From assembly GCA_002382325.1 (NCBI GenBank), contig DGAG01000001.1, forward strand, positions 140,628 through 156,597: DNA of 15,970 nt, in the 5' to 3' direction. This DNA comes from Epsilonproteobacteria bacterium UBA4036. Lineage in GTDB: Bacteria > Campylobacterota > Campylobacteria > Campylobacterales > Arcobacteraceae. The notes under the pieces were generated by a model. It did no database searches. It had not been told where the DNA came from and saw nothing but the letters and a program-made list of their open reading frames with translations. The translations under genes were made by a program, and so were the position numbers. Numbering within the stretch: position 1 is the stretch's first letter; each line of letters opens with the position of its first letter. This document shows, piece after piece, positions 1 through 8,118 of this stretch.

Positions 1-63
1 GGTGAGTGGTGAAGCAATGTGACTTTGTTATTTACTTTTTACTTCTTACTACTCACTTCTCAC
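1..63. repeat. Inverted heptad repeats, left edge
   Basis: Read on the minus strand, positions 63 down to 29 are five in-register 7-mers: GTGAGAA, GTGAGTA, GTAAGAA, GTAAAAA, GTAAATA. Read on the plus strand, positions 2-15 are two more units of the same type, GTGAGTG and GTGAAGC. The two sets face each other across about 13 nt, so a mismatched hairpin is possible. The first minus-strand unit starts 7 nt after the stop codon of the DUF89 gene. The plus-strand arm is probably cut by the window edge. No gene was seen here. Confidence 0.65.
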
Positions 64-70
64 TAAAATA

Positions 71-928
71 TCACCCTTGCTTTAAAATAATATCGCCCAC
101 TTCTTTTCCAATAGCACTTGCTACGACATTGCATTTGACTTTAAACACAAAAAAGATTCGTTTGTCTTTGAGTGTTTCTAAACACTCAAAGTTACCCATT
201 CCTTTTGAAATTATGAGTTCTGCTTTTTCAAAGATATTTCTAAACGTGGTATTGGCTCGCGAAAGTTCAAGACCTGGGGTATCTACACCCGTGCTGATAA
301 CGTTGGCAAATTTATCAATACCAATTTGTAAGGCTTCTTTGGTGGTAATATCGTTGATAATGGGTTTACCTCTTGTTGCGTAAGTAATGTTTTTATTAGG
401 ATAAAGTCGTTTAATGATTTTAATTAAAATTTTATCAAAAACATTTTCCCCTGCGTTGTCAGCAAGAATTAAAATATTTTCTTTATTTTCAATTTGTTTG
501 GCCAGTTTTGCATAGTGGTCAATGGCAAAATTGGTGTGAAATACTTTGTTGATTTCATCTTCTAAATGAAACTGTTCTTTGGCACCAAAATCAATTACAT
601 TGCCTGCAACGGCTGCTTTAATGGCAGTAAAAAGTTTGTCCTCTTCTTGTCGTATTTTTTTTTCAATAAAAGGGACATATTCCAGTGCGTTTTGTATGGA
701 TTCTTGTTTTAATCGTTCCAACGGGTCACTGCAATTACTTTGTTGGGCTAAATATTCATAGACTTCACGCGCAACATACGGAGGGGTCTTATCAAATTCG
801 AACGATTGAGATTTTTTTAAGACCTCTTCTTGAATGCTTTTGGCTTTGTGTTCATCTAAATTGAGGTGTACAATGGCTTTATCAATTTGTCCTACAATGC
901 AACTCACACAATCTTTTGTTATATTCAT
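71..928 (-). CDS. DUF89/ARMT1-like damage-control phosphatase
   Basis: This 285-residue protein belongs to the DUF89 (ARMT1-like, AF1104 type) family of metal-dependent phosphatases thought to remove damaged or unwanted phosphometabolites. The N-terminus has the C7-x2-C10 pair common in the prokaryotic subgroup. Family hallmarks follow in order: TPPYVARE near 48-55, a DP-x-K/R-x-x-x-N region near 68-80, AGNVIDFG at 108-115, the metal-binding DNAGE at 157-161, TRGKPIINDIT at 185-195 and SKGMGNFE at 241-248. Length is normal for the subgroup. The ATG follows an AGAGAA ribosome-binding sequence. It diverges from the purine permease across 105 bp. No signal peptide or membrane segment is seen, so it is probably cytoplasmic. 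The substrate cannot be read from the sequence; the purine genes next door suggest a nucleotide or sugar phosphate, but that is only a guess. Confidence 0.85.
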   Translation of the reverse strand: MNITKDCVSCIVGQIDKAIVHLNLDEHKAKSIQEEVLKKSQSFEFDKTPPYVAREVYEYLAQQSNCSDPLERLKQESIQNALEYVPFIEKKIRQEEDKLFTAIKAAVAGNVIDFGAKEQFHLEDEINKVFHTNFAIDHYAKLAKQIENKENILILADNAGENVFDKILIKIIKRLYPNKNITYATRGKPIINDITTKEALQIGIDKFANVISTGVDTPGLELSRANTTFRNIFEKAELIISKGMGNFECLETLKDKRIFFVFKVKCNVVASAIGKEVGDIILKQG

Positions 929-956
929 AATTCTCTTTTCTCAAAAATTTTTTGCT

Positions 957-962
957 ATTATG
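957..962 (-). promoter_or_regulatory. Candidate -10 box for the DUF89 gene
   Basis: On the minus strand this reads CATAAT, five of six matches to TATAAT, 29 nt upstream of the ATG. No convincing -35 is seen, which is common in Campylobacterota promoters. The rest of the 105-bp divergent spacer is AT-rich and shows no purine riboswitch. Confidence 0.3.
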
Positions 963-1033
963 GTGTTTTAAAACTTATTAAAGCATAAAAAATAAAAACT
1001 TCATCAATTTTTTGACAAAAAATAGGATACACA

Positions 1034-2335
1034 TTGGGATATTTTAAACTTAAACAGCATCAAACCAACATAAAAACAGAGTTCACAGCAGGGTTTACCA
1101 CCTTTTTAACGATGCTGTATATTGTGCCCGTCAACGGCTTTATTTTAAGTGATGCGGGGCTTCCTATGGATGCGGTTGTTACGGCAACGGCGTTAATTAC
1201 CATACTCGCAACACTTTTTAGTGGAGTTTGGTCAAATACTCCTATTGCCATGAGTGTGGGCATGGGATTAAATGCTTATTTTTCTTATGGTTTGGTTTTA
1301 GGTATGAAGATACCTTGGCAAACCGCATTGGGCATTGTCTTTTTATCGGGTGTGATTTTTGTGGTGTTGTCTTTTACCAATTTTAGAGTTTGGATTATGA
1401 CCTCTATTCCATTGAATTTACGCCGAGCCATTAGTGCTGGAATTGGGACGTTTATTGCGTTTATTGGATTAAAACAGATGGGAATGATTGTAAGCAGTGA
1501 AGCAACCTTGGTTAAGTTGGGTGACTTTTCTCATCCACAAGTAATACTGGGATTGGTGGGTTTGCTTTTGGCATTTGCTCTTCATGCGTATAAAATTAAA
1601 GGAGCATTTATTTACAGCATTGCCTTAACATCGGTTATTGCTTGGTTATTTGCCATTGAATCTTTACCCCAAGAGATTGTCAGTTTTCCTGCCTCAGTTG
1701 CTCCGATTTTTTTGAAACTGGATATTACGGAGGCATTAACCCTTTCTCTTTTTCCTGTGATTATTACGTTTTTAATTACGGATATGTTTGACACGCTAGG
1801 AACCCTTACGGGAGTAGGTTCACGAGCCAATTTATTTCAAGATGAAAAAAACAAAGAGGATAAAAGTCTTCAAAAAACACTTGAAGCCGATGCCATAGCT
1901 ACCGTAGGAGGAAGTTTACTGGGAGTTTCTACTACAACAAGTTTTGTGGAGAGTGCCAGTGGTGTAGAAGCGGGTGGAAGAACAGGATTAACAGCGGTTT
2001 TTACTGCACTCTTTTTTGTTACAACACTTTTTATGTTACCTCTTTTTAAAGCCATTCCTTCCAATGCTATCTACCCTGTTTTAGTGGTTGTAGGCGTTTT
2101 GATGTTTACAGAACTGGGAAAAATTAATTTCAAGAAAATGGATTTTGCAACGAGCTCAGCCACTTTTTTTATTGTATTGATGATGCCTTTAACCTTTTCT
2201 ATTACCAATGGAATTGCAGCAGGTTTTGTGATGTACACATTGATTAAATTGGTTAAAAAAGAGCTGAGTGATTTAAACATTGGGATTGTTTTAATCACAC
2301 TTATTAGTCTATTAGCATTTATATTACAAGGATAA
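1034..2335 (+). CDS. NCS2 AzgA-type purine permease
   Basis: This 433-residue inner-membrane transporter of the NCS2 family, AzgA-like branch, should import hypoxanthine, guanine or adenine by proton symport. It is hydrophobic throughout, consistent with the usual 14 transmembrane segments. Diagnostic stretches are MSVGMGLNAYFSY in the first third, TDMFDTLGTLTGVG near the middle, and GVSTTTSFVESASGVEAGGR, the AzgA version of the second half-helix substrate region. The start is TTG, chosen because AGGA lies 6 nt upstream at 1024-1027 and because the next residues (GYFKLKQHQTNIKTE) match family N-termini. The stop shares a base with the next ATG (TAATG), so the transporter is translationally coupled to a purine phosphoribosyltransferase, forming an uptake-and-salvage unit. 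The exact base transported is not certain. Confidence 0.92.
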   Translation: MGYFKLKQHQTNIKTEFTAGFTTFLTMLYIVPVNGFILSDAGLPMDAVVTATALITILATLFSGVWSNTPIAMSVGMGLNAYFSYGLVLGMKIPWQTALGIVFLSGVIFVVLSFTNFRVWIMTSIPLNLRRAISAGIGTFIAFIGLKQMGMIVSSEATLVKLGDFSHPQVILGLVGLLLAFALHAYKIKGAFIYSIALTSVIAWLFAIESLPQEIVSFPASVAPIFLKLDITEALTLSLFPVIITFLITDMFDTLGTLTGVGSRANLFQDEKNKEDKSLQKTLEADAIATVGGSLLGVSTTTSFVESASGVEAGGRTGLTAVFTALFFVTTLFMLPLFKAIPSNAIYPVLVVVGVLMFTELGKINFKKMDFATSSATFFIVLMMPLTFSITNGIAAGFVMYTLIKLVKKELSDLNIGIVLITLISLLAFILQG

Positions 2336-2793
2336 TGATGAAAAAACACTACTACTCATACAATGAATTTTTACAAGATGTTCATGTTTTAATACAACAG
2401 TGTAAACCCTATGAATGTGATGTCATTTTGGGTATTTCAAGAGGAGGATTAACGATTTCTCATTTTATGGGAGAAGCGTTGAATATTCGTAATGTGTTTA
2501 CGATTAACTCCATTCATTATGATGGTGTAAGAAAACTCGATACGTTTAATATTTTTAATATTCCCAATTTAATCAATGCTTCTAAAGTATTAATTGTAGA
2601 TGACATTGTTGACAGCGGTGAAACCATGGTAGAAGTCTTTAAAATATTAAAAGAGAAATTCCCCATGTGTGAATTTAAACTTGCATCGTTGTTTTATAAA
2701 AAAACGGCTTTAGTGCAACCTGATTTTACGGTAAAAGAGGCACCGCATTGGATTGACTTTTTTTGGGAAGCCGATTTGAAAAAACTCTCTTAA
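2335..2793 (+). CDS. gpt: Xanthine/guanine phosphoribosyltransferase
   Basis: A type I phosphoribosyltransferase of 152 residues that joins a purine base to PRPP to make a nucleotide in the cytoplasm. The PRPP-binding motif VLIVDDIVDSGETM is at 85-98 with both acidic residues present. The SRGG segment at 35-38 is the usual PPi-binding loop. The C-terminal HWIDFFWE at 138-145 resembles the Trp/Pro-Trp-Glu region of Gpt-type enzymes and argues for xanthine/guanine over other bases. Translation starts at an ATG overlapping the permease stop by one base; a second ATG follows directly, so one extra Met is possible. Substrate choice is inferred from similarity to short epsilonproteobacterial Gpt proteins and from coupling to an AzgA-type permease. 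Confidence 0.85.
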   Translation: MMKKHYYSYNEFLQDVHVLIQQCKPYECDVILGISRGGLTISHFMGEALNIRNVFTINSIHYDGVRKLDTFNIFNIPNLINASKVLIVDDIVDSGETMVEVFKILKEKFPMCEFKLASLFYKKTALVQPDFTVKEAPHWIDFFWEADLKKLS

Positions 2794-2800
2794 TAAAAAA

Positions 2801-2870
2801 GTAACAAGTAACAAGTAACAAGTAACAAGTAACAAGTAACAAGTGACGAGTAACGAGTGATTTGTGAGGA
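2801..2870 (+). repeat. Ten tandem heptads, mostly GTAACAA
   Basis: Ten uninterrupted 7-bp units: six perfect GTAACAA copies (2801-2842), then GTGACGA, GTAACGA, GTGATTT and GTGAGGA. The first two bases GT and the fourth base A are constant in all ten. The array starts 7 nt after the phosphoribosyltransferase stop codon. The perfect copies lie nearest the gene and the units decay downstream. A GTGATTT also occurs alone at 2893-2899. Confidence 0.9.
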
Positions 2871-2927
2871 ATTTTGGAAATAATTAAAAAAAGTGATTTA
2901 ATAATAACAATTTTAAAAATTTTTCAC

Positions 2928-2933
2928 TATAAT
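2928..2933 (+). promoter_or_regulatory. -10 box for the TonB/c-di-GMP operon
   Basis: A perfect TATAAT lies 26 nt upstream of the TTG start of the TonB receptor gene, preceded by A/T tracts and no good -35. It is the best promoter candidate for the three-gene operon. The spacer between the heptad array and this box holds no gene. Confidence 0.5.
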
Positions 2934-2959
2934 ACTCTCTTTTAAGATAAAGGAAGTAT

Positions 2960-4876
2960 TTGAAAACAATTGTTCTATTTTTTCTTCTATTATTAAATAT
3001 TACCTTTGCTCAATCTTTGGATGATTTGCTTCAAGAGTATCAAGATGCCAGTGAAAAATCTCTTCATACCCTTGATGAGAGAATGGGGCATGTCGTGGTC
3101 TATTCTCAACAAGACATCAGACGAATGCAATACAATACCCTCGATGATATTTTAAAAGAGTTACCAAGAAAAAATCTCAATAAAAACCGATATGGAGTCA
3201 ATACTTCTACCCTTTCTGGAAGCGGTACGAGTGTAAGTGGATTTTTTCGTTTTTTTATTAATGACCATGAAATCAGTTCAGTTCATACGCAATCGTCATC
3301 ATTGACTTGGGGGAATATCCCTTTGGATTTTGTGGATTATGTGGAAGTATATTATGGAGAGAGTTCTTTTTCTTTGGGCAATGAAACGGGCATTTATTTT
3401 ATTCGAATCTATACCAAAAAAGCCAATAAAACTAATGGCGGAGCCGTTGTATATCGAATGGATAATCACGGTTCCAATGCACAAAACATTTTACACTCCC
3501 AAACTTTAGACAACGGCTGGTCGTACCTTTTCTTTGCTTCACGCAACAGTGAAAATGATGAAGCCAAAATAAGCACAAAAAGCATCAACAATGATTCAAA
3601 ACGACACCATCTTTTTTTGGATTTAAGTAATGAAGCGACATCAATTAATGTTGGCTACAGCGAAGTGAAAAAAGAGAGTTACTTTGGCTTATCAAAGGAC
3701 CTACAATCCAATGACGGAGAAATACAGTCCCAAGATTTGTATGTCAATTTAAGCCAATATTTTTTAGATGACCACTCTTTGAAACTCAATGCTTCGTATG
3801 ATATTAACACCCGTTTTTACGAAGAGAGTAATGATGAAGGACTTGCCATTGTTCCTATTGCAAATCCATACAATACCAATTCAAATATTTCATTTTATAC
3901 AGAGGATTTAGAGTTAGAAAAAACAAAACTTTATATGTCTAAAACAGCTTCCTGGGGTAATCATAATATGTTAGCAGGATTTGATTACTCAAAAAAAACA
4001 TATAAAGTAAAAAACAGAGAATACACTGAAACCATTTTTGGTCCCCCCTCAACTACAGATTATTCAATGGGACACTTTTATGATTATGATGAAGAACATA
4101 CTTACTCTTTGCTTTTTCAAGATGAGTACAGAGCTTTTGAGGAACTCTCTTTAATTGGAAATGTGAAAGTTGATAAGTATGAACGTAAAGGTGTTGTTAA
4201 AGACTCTACTGAAAATCTCTATCGAGCAGGATTAATTTATACACCTACGCCCCATTTAGGTTTTAAAGGATTCTACAATAAAACCTATGTTCCTCCCACG
4301 TTTTATAATGTAGATTTTTTTGAGCAAAACGGCAAAGAAATAACGTCTCAAAAATATCGATTTTATACTTTTGAGGCCGTTTATACCACCAATCGTTCTA
4401 AAAGCAGTTTACAGTATAACAATGTAAGAATACGAGATTTCATCTATTTAACTCCCGTAGGATTTCGAAATATTGATTACCAAATTAAAACCAAAGGGTT
4501 TATTTTTGATTATGAGTATTTATTTGCCAATGACGATAAGTTTCATTTTAACTATTTTGCTACAACCATTAATCAAACAGCAAGTAATTCAGAAAGCGGT
4601 GGTTATCTTAAATATATGGGGACGTATAATAATTTTGAGTATTTTAGTTCCTTGATTTATCGAAATTCCTATTATTATGGGGACTTAAAAGTTTCAAGCA
4701 GTGTAGACATGAGTTTGGGGGTGACATATTATATTACCCCTGATTTAAGTGTAAGTTTAAAAGGGGAAAACCTTTTTGATAAATCAACACAATCGGTTTA
4801 TAGCGATAATGGAACCGATGTAACGTTTCGAGACCGTGATCGAAACTTTGGTTTGACCATGAAGTGGGTGTTCTAA
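2960..4876 (+). CDS. TonB-dependent outer-membrane receptor
   Basis: This 638-residue protein is a TonB-dependent outer-membrane channel or sensor. A signal peptide is clear (MKTIVLFFLLLLNITFA, cleavage near residue 17). The plug domain follows, roughly 40-155, with the typical VVVYSQQDIRRMQYNTLDDI segment and a DFVDYVEVYYG strand. The rest is the beta-barrel: many alternating Tyr/Phe-rich strands, a GENLFDK segment near the end and a C-terminal Phe for barrel insertion. No clear TonB box was recognised. It starts at TTG with AAGGA 5 nt upstream. Its stop overlaps the next ATG by one base. The ligand is unknown; no siderophore or cobalamin genes are nearby. The coupling to a periplasmic protein and a c-di-GMP enzyme suggests signalling as well as, or instead of, uptake. 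Confidence 0.88.
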   Translation: MKTIVLFFLLLLNITFAQSLDDLLQEYQDASEKSLHTLDERMGHVVVYSQQDIRRMQYNTLDDILKELPRKNLNKNRYGVNTSTLSGSGTSVSGFFRFFINDHEISSVHTQSSSLTWGNIPLDFVDYVEVYYGESSFSLGNETGIYFIRIYTKKANKTNGGAVVYRMDNHGSNAQNILHSQTLDNGWSYLFFASRNSENDEAKISTKSINNDSKRHHLFLDLSNEATSINVGYSEVKKESYFGLSKDLQSNDGEIQSQDLYVNLSQYFLDDHSLKLNASYDINTRFYEESNDEGLAIVPIANPYNTNSNISFYTEDLELEKTKLYMSKTASWGNHNMLAGFDYSKKTYKVKNREYTETIFGPPSTTDYSMGHFYDYDEEHTYSLLFQDEYRAFEELSLIGNVKVDKYERKGVVKDSTENLYRAGLIYTPTPHLGFKGFYNKTYVPPTFYNVDFFEQNGKEITSQKYRFYTFEAVYTTNRSKSSLQYNNVRIRDFIYLTPVGFRNIDYQIKTKGFIFDYEYLFANDDKFHFNYFATTINQTASNSESGGYLKYMGTYNNFEYFSSLIYRNSYYYGDLKVSSSVDMSLGVTYYITPDLSVSLKGENLFDKSTQSVYSDNGTDVTFRDRDRNFGLTMKWVF

Positions 4877-5334
4877 TGAGAGCGTTAGTACTGTTTTTTA
4901 CCCTTACTCTTATGGCCTTAGGCAACCAATACACTTTTTTGGTCAATAAATACGATAAAGAGATTGAACTTGAAGCCAAAATTGTTTCAAAAATTGCGTT
5001 GACTTCTTTAAATAAAGAGCAACCTTTGTTGTATATTCCACAAATCTCTCAAAGTGAAAAAGAGATTTATTCACAATTTTTTAAACTCTCAACGAATTGC
5101 GATGATGCCAACTTTGTTTTTGTGAAAAAAAGTATGGACATTACCAAAGAGTGCCCAAAAGAAGACAAACTCTTTTTTACCAATAATTATCAAAAACTGC
5201 TTTCGGATAGTCGATATTTTGGGGCATTTTTTTGGAATAAGAGTCGTCCTAATATTGTTTTTATCAAAGAACGACTTGAATATCAAAGTATTAAATTACC
5301 CAACGAGTATGAACAGTTTATTGAGGACTTTTAG
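4876..5334 (+). CDS. Small periplasmic protein, possibly YfiR-like
   Basis: A 152-residue exported protein. The start is the ATG at 4876, which overlaps the upstream stop as TAATG and begins a hydrophobic signal peptide (MRALVLFFTLTLMALG); an in-frame GTG at 4864 would add four residues and fits less well. The mature part has two cysteines (in STNCDD and KECPKE) that could form a disulfide. Its second half, NFVFVKK, then KLFFTNNY, then YFGAFFWNKSRPNIVFIKE, resembles the order seen in YfiR/DUF4154 proteins (Cys-Asp-hydrophobic strand, a threonine-containing strand, a glycine-containing strand, a final Phe-Ile-rich strand). YfiR is a periplasmic inhibitor of a membrane diguanylate cyclase, and the next gene here encodes such an enzyme. 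The family call is tentative. Confidence 0.55.
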   Translation: MRALVLFFTLTLMALGNQYTFLVNKYDKEIELEAKIVSKIALTSLNKEQPLLYIPQISQSEKEIYSQFFKLSTNCDDANFVFVKKSMDITKECPKEDKLFFTNNYQKLLSDSRYFGAFFWNKSRPNIVFIKERLEYQSIKLPNEYEQFIEDF

Positions 5335-7238
5335 TGCGACAAAAGTTTTTTATTAAAAATCCGTTGTATTTAATTCTTTCAACCCTTGCCATTGCAATGA
5401 TTTTGGTATTATTGCTTTATACAACCGTAAAATTAGAAGAAAAAATCGAAAAACGAATGATTGAGATTTCAACTTCAGATGTTATGGCAATTGCCCATAA
5501 CAGTGCAACGGCTATTAAAAATCAATTGGATCTAACAAGTCATTTTGCAGAGCAAATTCAAAACAATGAAGCCTTACATCAAACAATTGAGAAAAAGTTA
5601 TCGGTTTTATTGACTCAAAATATCAAATACTCTTATTTGCTTTATAGGGATAAAAAAGGGATATTTCGTTTTTTAGCCGATGGGGCGAAAGAAGAGGAAA
5701 AAGCGTTTATCAATCAAAAGTTTGATATTGATAACCCCAAATGGCTTGAAGTGTTCCACACCAAAAAGCCCCTTATGATAGAACATCAGTATTTGCAGCA
5801 ACTTTCTATTAGTTATTTGGTGCCTATTTTGCGTGAAAATGAAGTAGAAATGGTTTTAGCCATTGATTTTTCGATTACAAAAGTTGAAAATATTAATACC
5901 ATTATTGCCTTAATGAAAAATGCTATTTTGGCAATTATTTTGGTGGTAATTGTTTTTTTAATCATTTTATTGATTCAAACATTACGTTATATTGCAATAA
6001 AAAAAACAGCCTATATTGATAAACTCACTCATGTGTATAACCGAAACTATCTGCAAGAATCCGAAGATTTTATTAATTTAAATGACTATTTACTCGCAAC
6101 ACTGGATATTGACCATTTTAAAACGGTCAATGATACGTATGGGCATGATGTGGGAGATAAAATCTTAAAACAAGTGGCGAATATGATTTTACTGACGGTT
6201 CGAACCAATGAAGATATTATCATTCGATACGGAGGTGAAGAGTTTGTTATTTTGGCTAAAATCAAACGAGGTGATAATTTAAGTGCGTTAAATGTGATTG
6301 AACGAATTTTTAAAAATATTCAAGAGAATCATTTTTATATCAATAAAAAAGATTATTTAAATATTACGGTCTCCATTGGGGTTAATTTAGTGCCACATAA
6401 ATCGCGCACCTTTTCAGAAGCGTTTAAACTCGCTGACATTGCTTTATACAATGCCAAAAATAAAGGTCGAAATAACATTGAAATTTATGATGAAATACAT
6501 AATCATCACAATCAATCACTGATGTCGATTAATGAGATAAAAGAAGCCATTGAAGAGAATCGAGTGATTTGTTTTTATCAAAAAATTGTGGATACCTTTA
6601 CTCAAAAAGTTTCACACTATGAAGCCTTGCTTCGAATTGTTGATAAGCAAGGCAATATTGTCACTCCTGATAAAATTTTACCCGTGATTAAAGGCACTTT
6701 TATTTTACGCAATATTACTAAAAGTGTTTTAGCTCTTTGTCATGAAAAATTATCTCAACATCCTACGGTTTGTATTAATGTCAATTTAAATCCTAAAGAC
6801 ATTGTTGATGAAGCCATTTTAGATATTTTAAAAGAGTACGCCCAACAAAGCAATATTGCCAATCGTTTGGGCATAGAAATTGTTGAGAGTGAAGATTTAA
6901 TTACGTGTAAAGATGCCAAAAATAATTTATTGATGTTAAAGCAATGGGGTTATAAGATTTTTATCGATGATTTTGGCAGCGGATACTCCAATTTTATTTA
7001 CCTCACTCAAATCAAAACCGATTTTATCAAAATTGATGGGGCAATTATTAAAAATATATTAGAGGATAAAATCTCTTTTTTACTCGTTAAAAGCATTGTG
7101 GATTTCGCTAAAGAAGCCAATATCAAAGTCATTGCAGAGTATGTGAGTAACAAAGAGATTTATGATACCATTAAATCTTTAGGCATTGAATACTCTCAAG
7201 GGTTTTATTTCTCACAACCCAAAGCATTTGAAGAATAA
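5334..7238 (+). CDS. Membrane GGDEF-EAL c-di-GMP enzyme
   Basis: A 634-residue inner-membrane protein with two transmembrane helices (about 10-32 and 194-217) framing a periplasmic sensor of about 160 residues of Cache/PAS-like size. A GGDEF domain follows (about 225-390) with the active-site GGEEF at 300-304 and the LDIDHFKTVND segment intact. The inhibitory RxxD site is off by one (R290, T291, D294), so product inhibition may be absent. The EAL domain (about 400-632) keeps EALLR at 430-434, the INVNLN and IEIVE strands, DDFGSGYS at 545-552, K566 and the AEYV glutamate at 602. Both synthesis and breakdown of c-di-GMP are therefore possible. Translation starts at GTG overlapping the upstream stop (TAGTG). 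The periplasmic domain probably receives a signal from the preceding small protein. Confidence 0.9.
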   Translation: MRQKFFIKNPLYLILSTLAIAMILVLLLYTTVKLEEKIEKRMIEISTSDVMAIAHNSATAIKNQLDLTSHFAEQIQNNEALHQTIEKKLSVLLTQNIKYSYLLYRDKKGIFRFLADGAKEEEKAFINQKFDIDNPKWLEVFHTKKPLMIEHQYLQQLSISYLVPILRENEVEMVLAIDFSITKVENINTIIALMKNAILAIILVVIVFLIILLIQTLRYIAIKKTAYIDKLTHVYNRNYLQESEDFINLNDYLLATLDIDHFKTVNDTYGHDVGDKILKQVANMILLTVRTNEDIIIRYGGEEFVILAKIKRGDNLSALNVIERIFKNIQENHFYINKKDYLNITVSIGVNLVPHKSRTFSEAFKLADIALYNAKNKGRNNIEIYDEIHNHHNQSLMSINEIKEAIEENRVICFYQKIVDTFTQKVSHYEALLRIVDKQGNIVTPDKILPVIKGTFILRNITKSVLALCHEKLSQHPTVCINVNLNPKDIVDEAILDILKEYAQQSNIANRLGIEIVESEDLITCKDAKNNLLMLKQWGYKIFIDDFGSGYSNFIYLTQIKTDFIKIDGAIIKNILEDKISFLLVKSIVDFAKEANIKVIAEYVSNKEIYDTIKSLGIEYSQGFYFSQPKAFEE

Positions 7239-7314
7239 TTTTAACAATAAAGCCAAACCTTACTCAAATTAGATTAAAATTCCAAAAAATTACCAACAAA
7301 GGAACAACAAGGCA

Positions 7315-8118
7315 ATGCCTCAAAGTACATTTATTGTAACCATAAAGGATATTCGAGATTCACAATGGTTTTCAAATTTAACCACGATAATTATTATTGT
7401 ATATGCTTCAGTTTTAGGCTTTAAAACGCTCGATGAAGCCGCACAACCCTATGGCAATATTTTGCATATATTTGATTGGATTATTACCGTTTATTTTATT
7501 ATCGAAATTGCTATTAAAATGGCAGCAGAAGATAAATGGACACACTTTTTTAAAAGTGGTTGGAACAACTTTGACTTTTTTATTGTAGCTGTTACCCTCA
7601 TACCTTTAGAAAACAGTTCATTTGCTGCCATTGCACGGCTTATGAGGGTGTTTAGAATTTTGCGATTGTTTACCGCACGACCTGAACTGAAACGGATTAT
7701 TGATATGCTCATTCGAGCCATTCCTTCGATTATTGATATTGTGATTTTAATGTTTATTATTTTTTATATTTATGCCATTATAGGCAGTTTTATCTTTCAA
7801 GATATGCCCTCAGGGCTTTGGAATGATTTCTTGGTTTCAATGCTGACGTTATTTCGAATTTTAACCTTTGAAGATTGGACAGATGTGATGTATGAAGCCA
7901 TGGAGGTGTATCCTTGGGCTTGGGTCTATTTTGTCAGCTTTGTTATTATTGCGGCCTTTGTTTTTTTCAATTTATTTGTGGCAGTTATTATTGGCGAAAT
8001 GCAAAAACTGCAAGAAGCCGATATGAAGCAAGAAATCCATGAAGACCATGAAAAAATTGATTTACTTTTAAAAGAGGTTCAAGAACTTAAAGAGCTTATA
8101 CGTCAGCAAAAGCCATGA
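7315..8118 (+). CDS. Voltage-gated cation channel, Ca2+-type filter
   Basis: A single-domain six-helix channel of 267 residues, of the bacterial Nav/Cav type that works as a homotetramer in the inner membrane. S1 spans about 19-37, S2 48-69, S3 82-97. S4 (104-119) has four arginines at three-residue spacing (R108, R111, R114, R117). S5 is about 138-163, the pore helix and filter 172-190, S6 203-228. The filter reads TFEDWTD (184-190), where bacterial sodium channels usually have TLESWSM. The C-terminus (230-264) is a charged coiled coil expected to hold the tetramer together. AAGG precedes the ATG. The stop overlaps the next ATG (ATGA). The ion preference is inferred from filter residues. Confidence 0.88.
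   Translation: MPQSTFIVTIKDIRDSQWFSNLTTIIIIVYASVLGFKTLDEAAQPYGNILHIFDWIITVYFIIEIAIKMAAEDKWTHFFKSGWNNFDFFIVAVTLIPLENSSFAAIARLMRVFRILRLFTARPELKRIIDMLIRAIPSIIDIVILMFIIFYIYAIIGSFIFQDMPSGLWNDFLVSMLTLFRILTFEDWTDVMYEAMEVYPWAWVYFVSFVIIAAFVFFNLFVAVIIGEMQKLQEADMKQEIHEDHEKIDLLLKEVQELKELIRQQKP

Noticed and set aside
1012..1017. TTGACA as a -35 box for the purine permease
   Set aside because: A matching -10 would fall inside the coding region, after the TTG start with its good ribosome-binding site.
929..1033. Purine riboswitch upstream of the permease
   Set aside because: The 105-bp spacer shared with a divergent gene lacks the conserved three-way-junction core of purine riboswitches; only AT-rich sequence is seen.
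2801..2870. Tandem repeats as a CRISPR array
   Set aside because: Units are 7 bp with no spacers and there are no cas genes.
4864..4875. GTG at 4864 as start of the small periplasmic protein
   Set aside because: The ATG at 4876 gives the TAATG overlap used elsewhere in this operon and a cleaner signal peptide.
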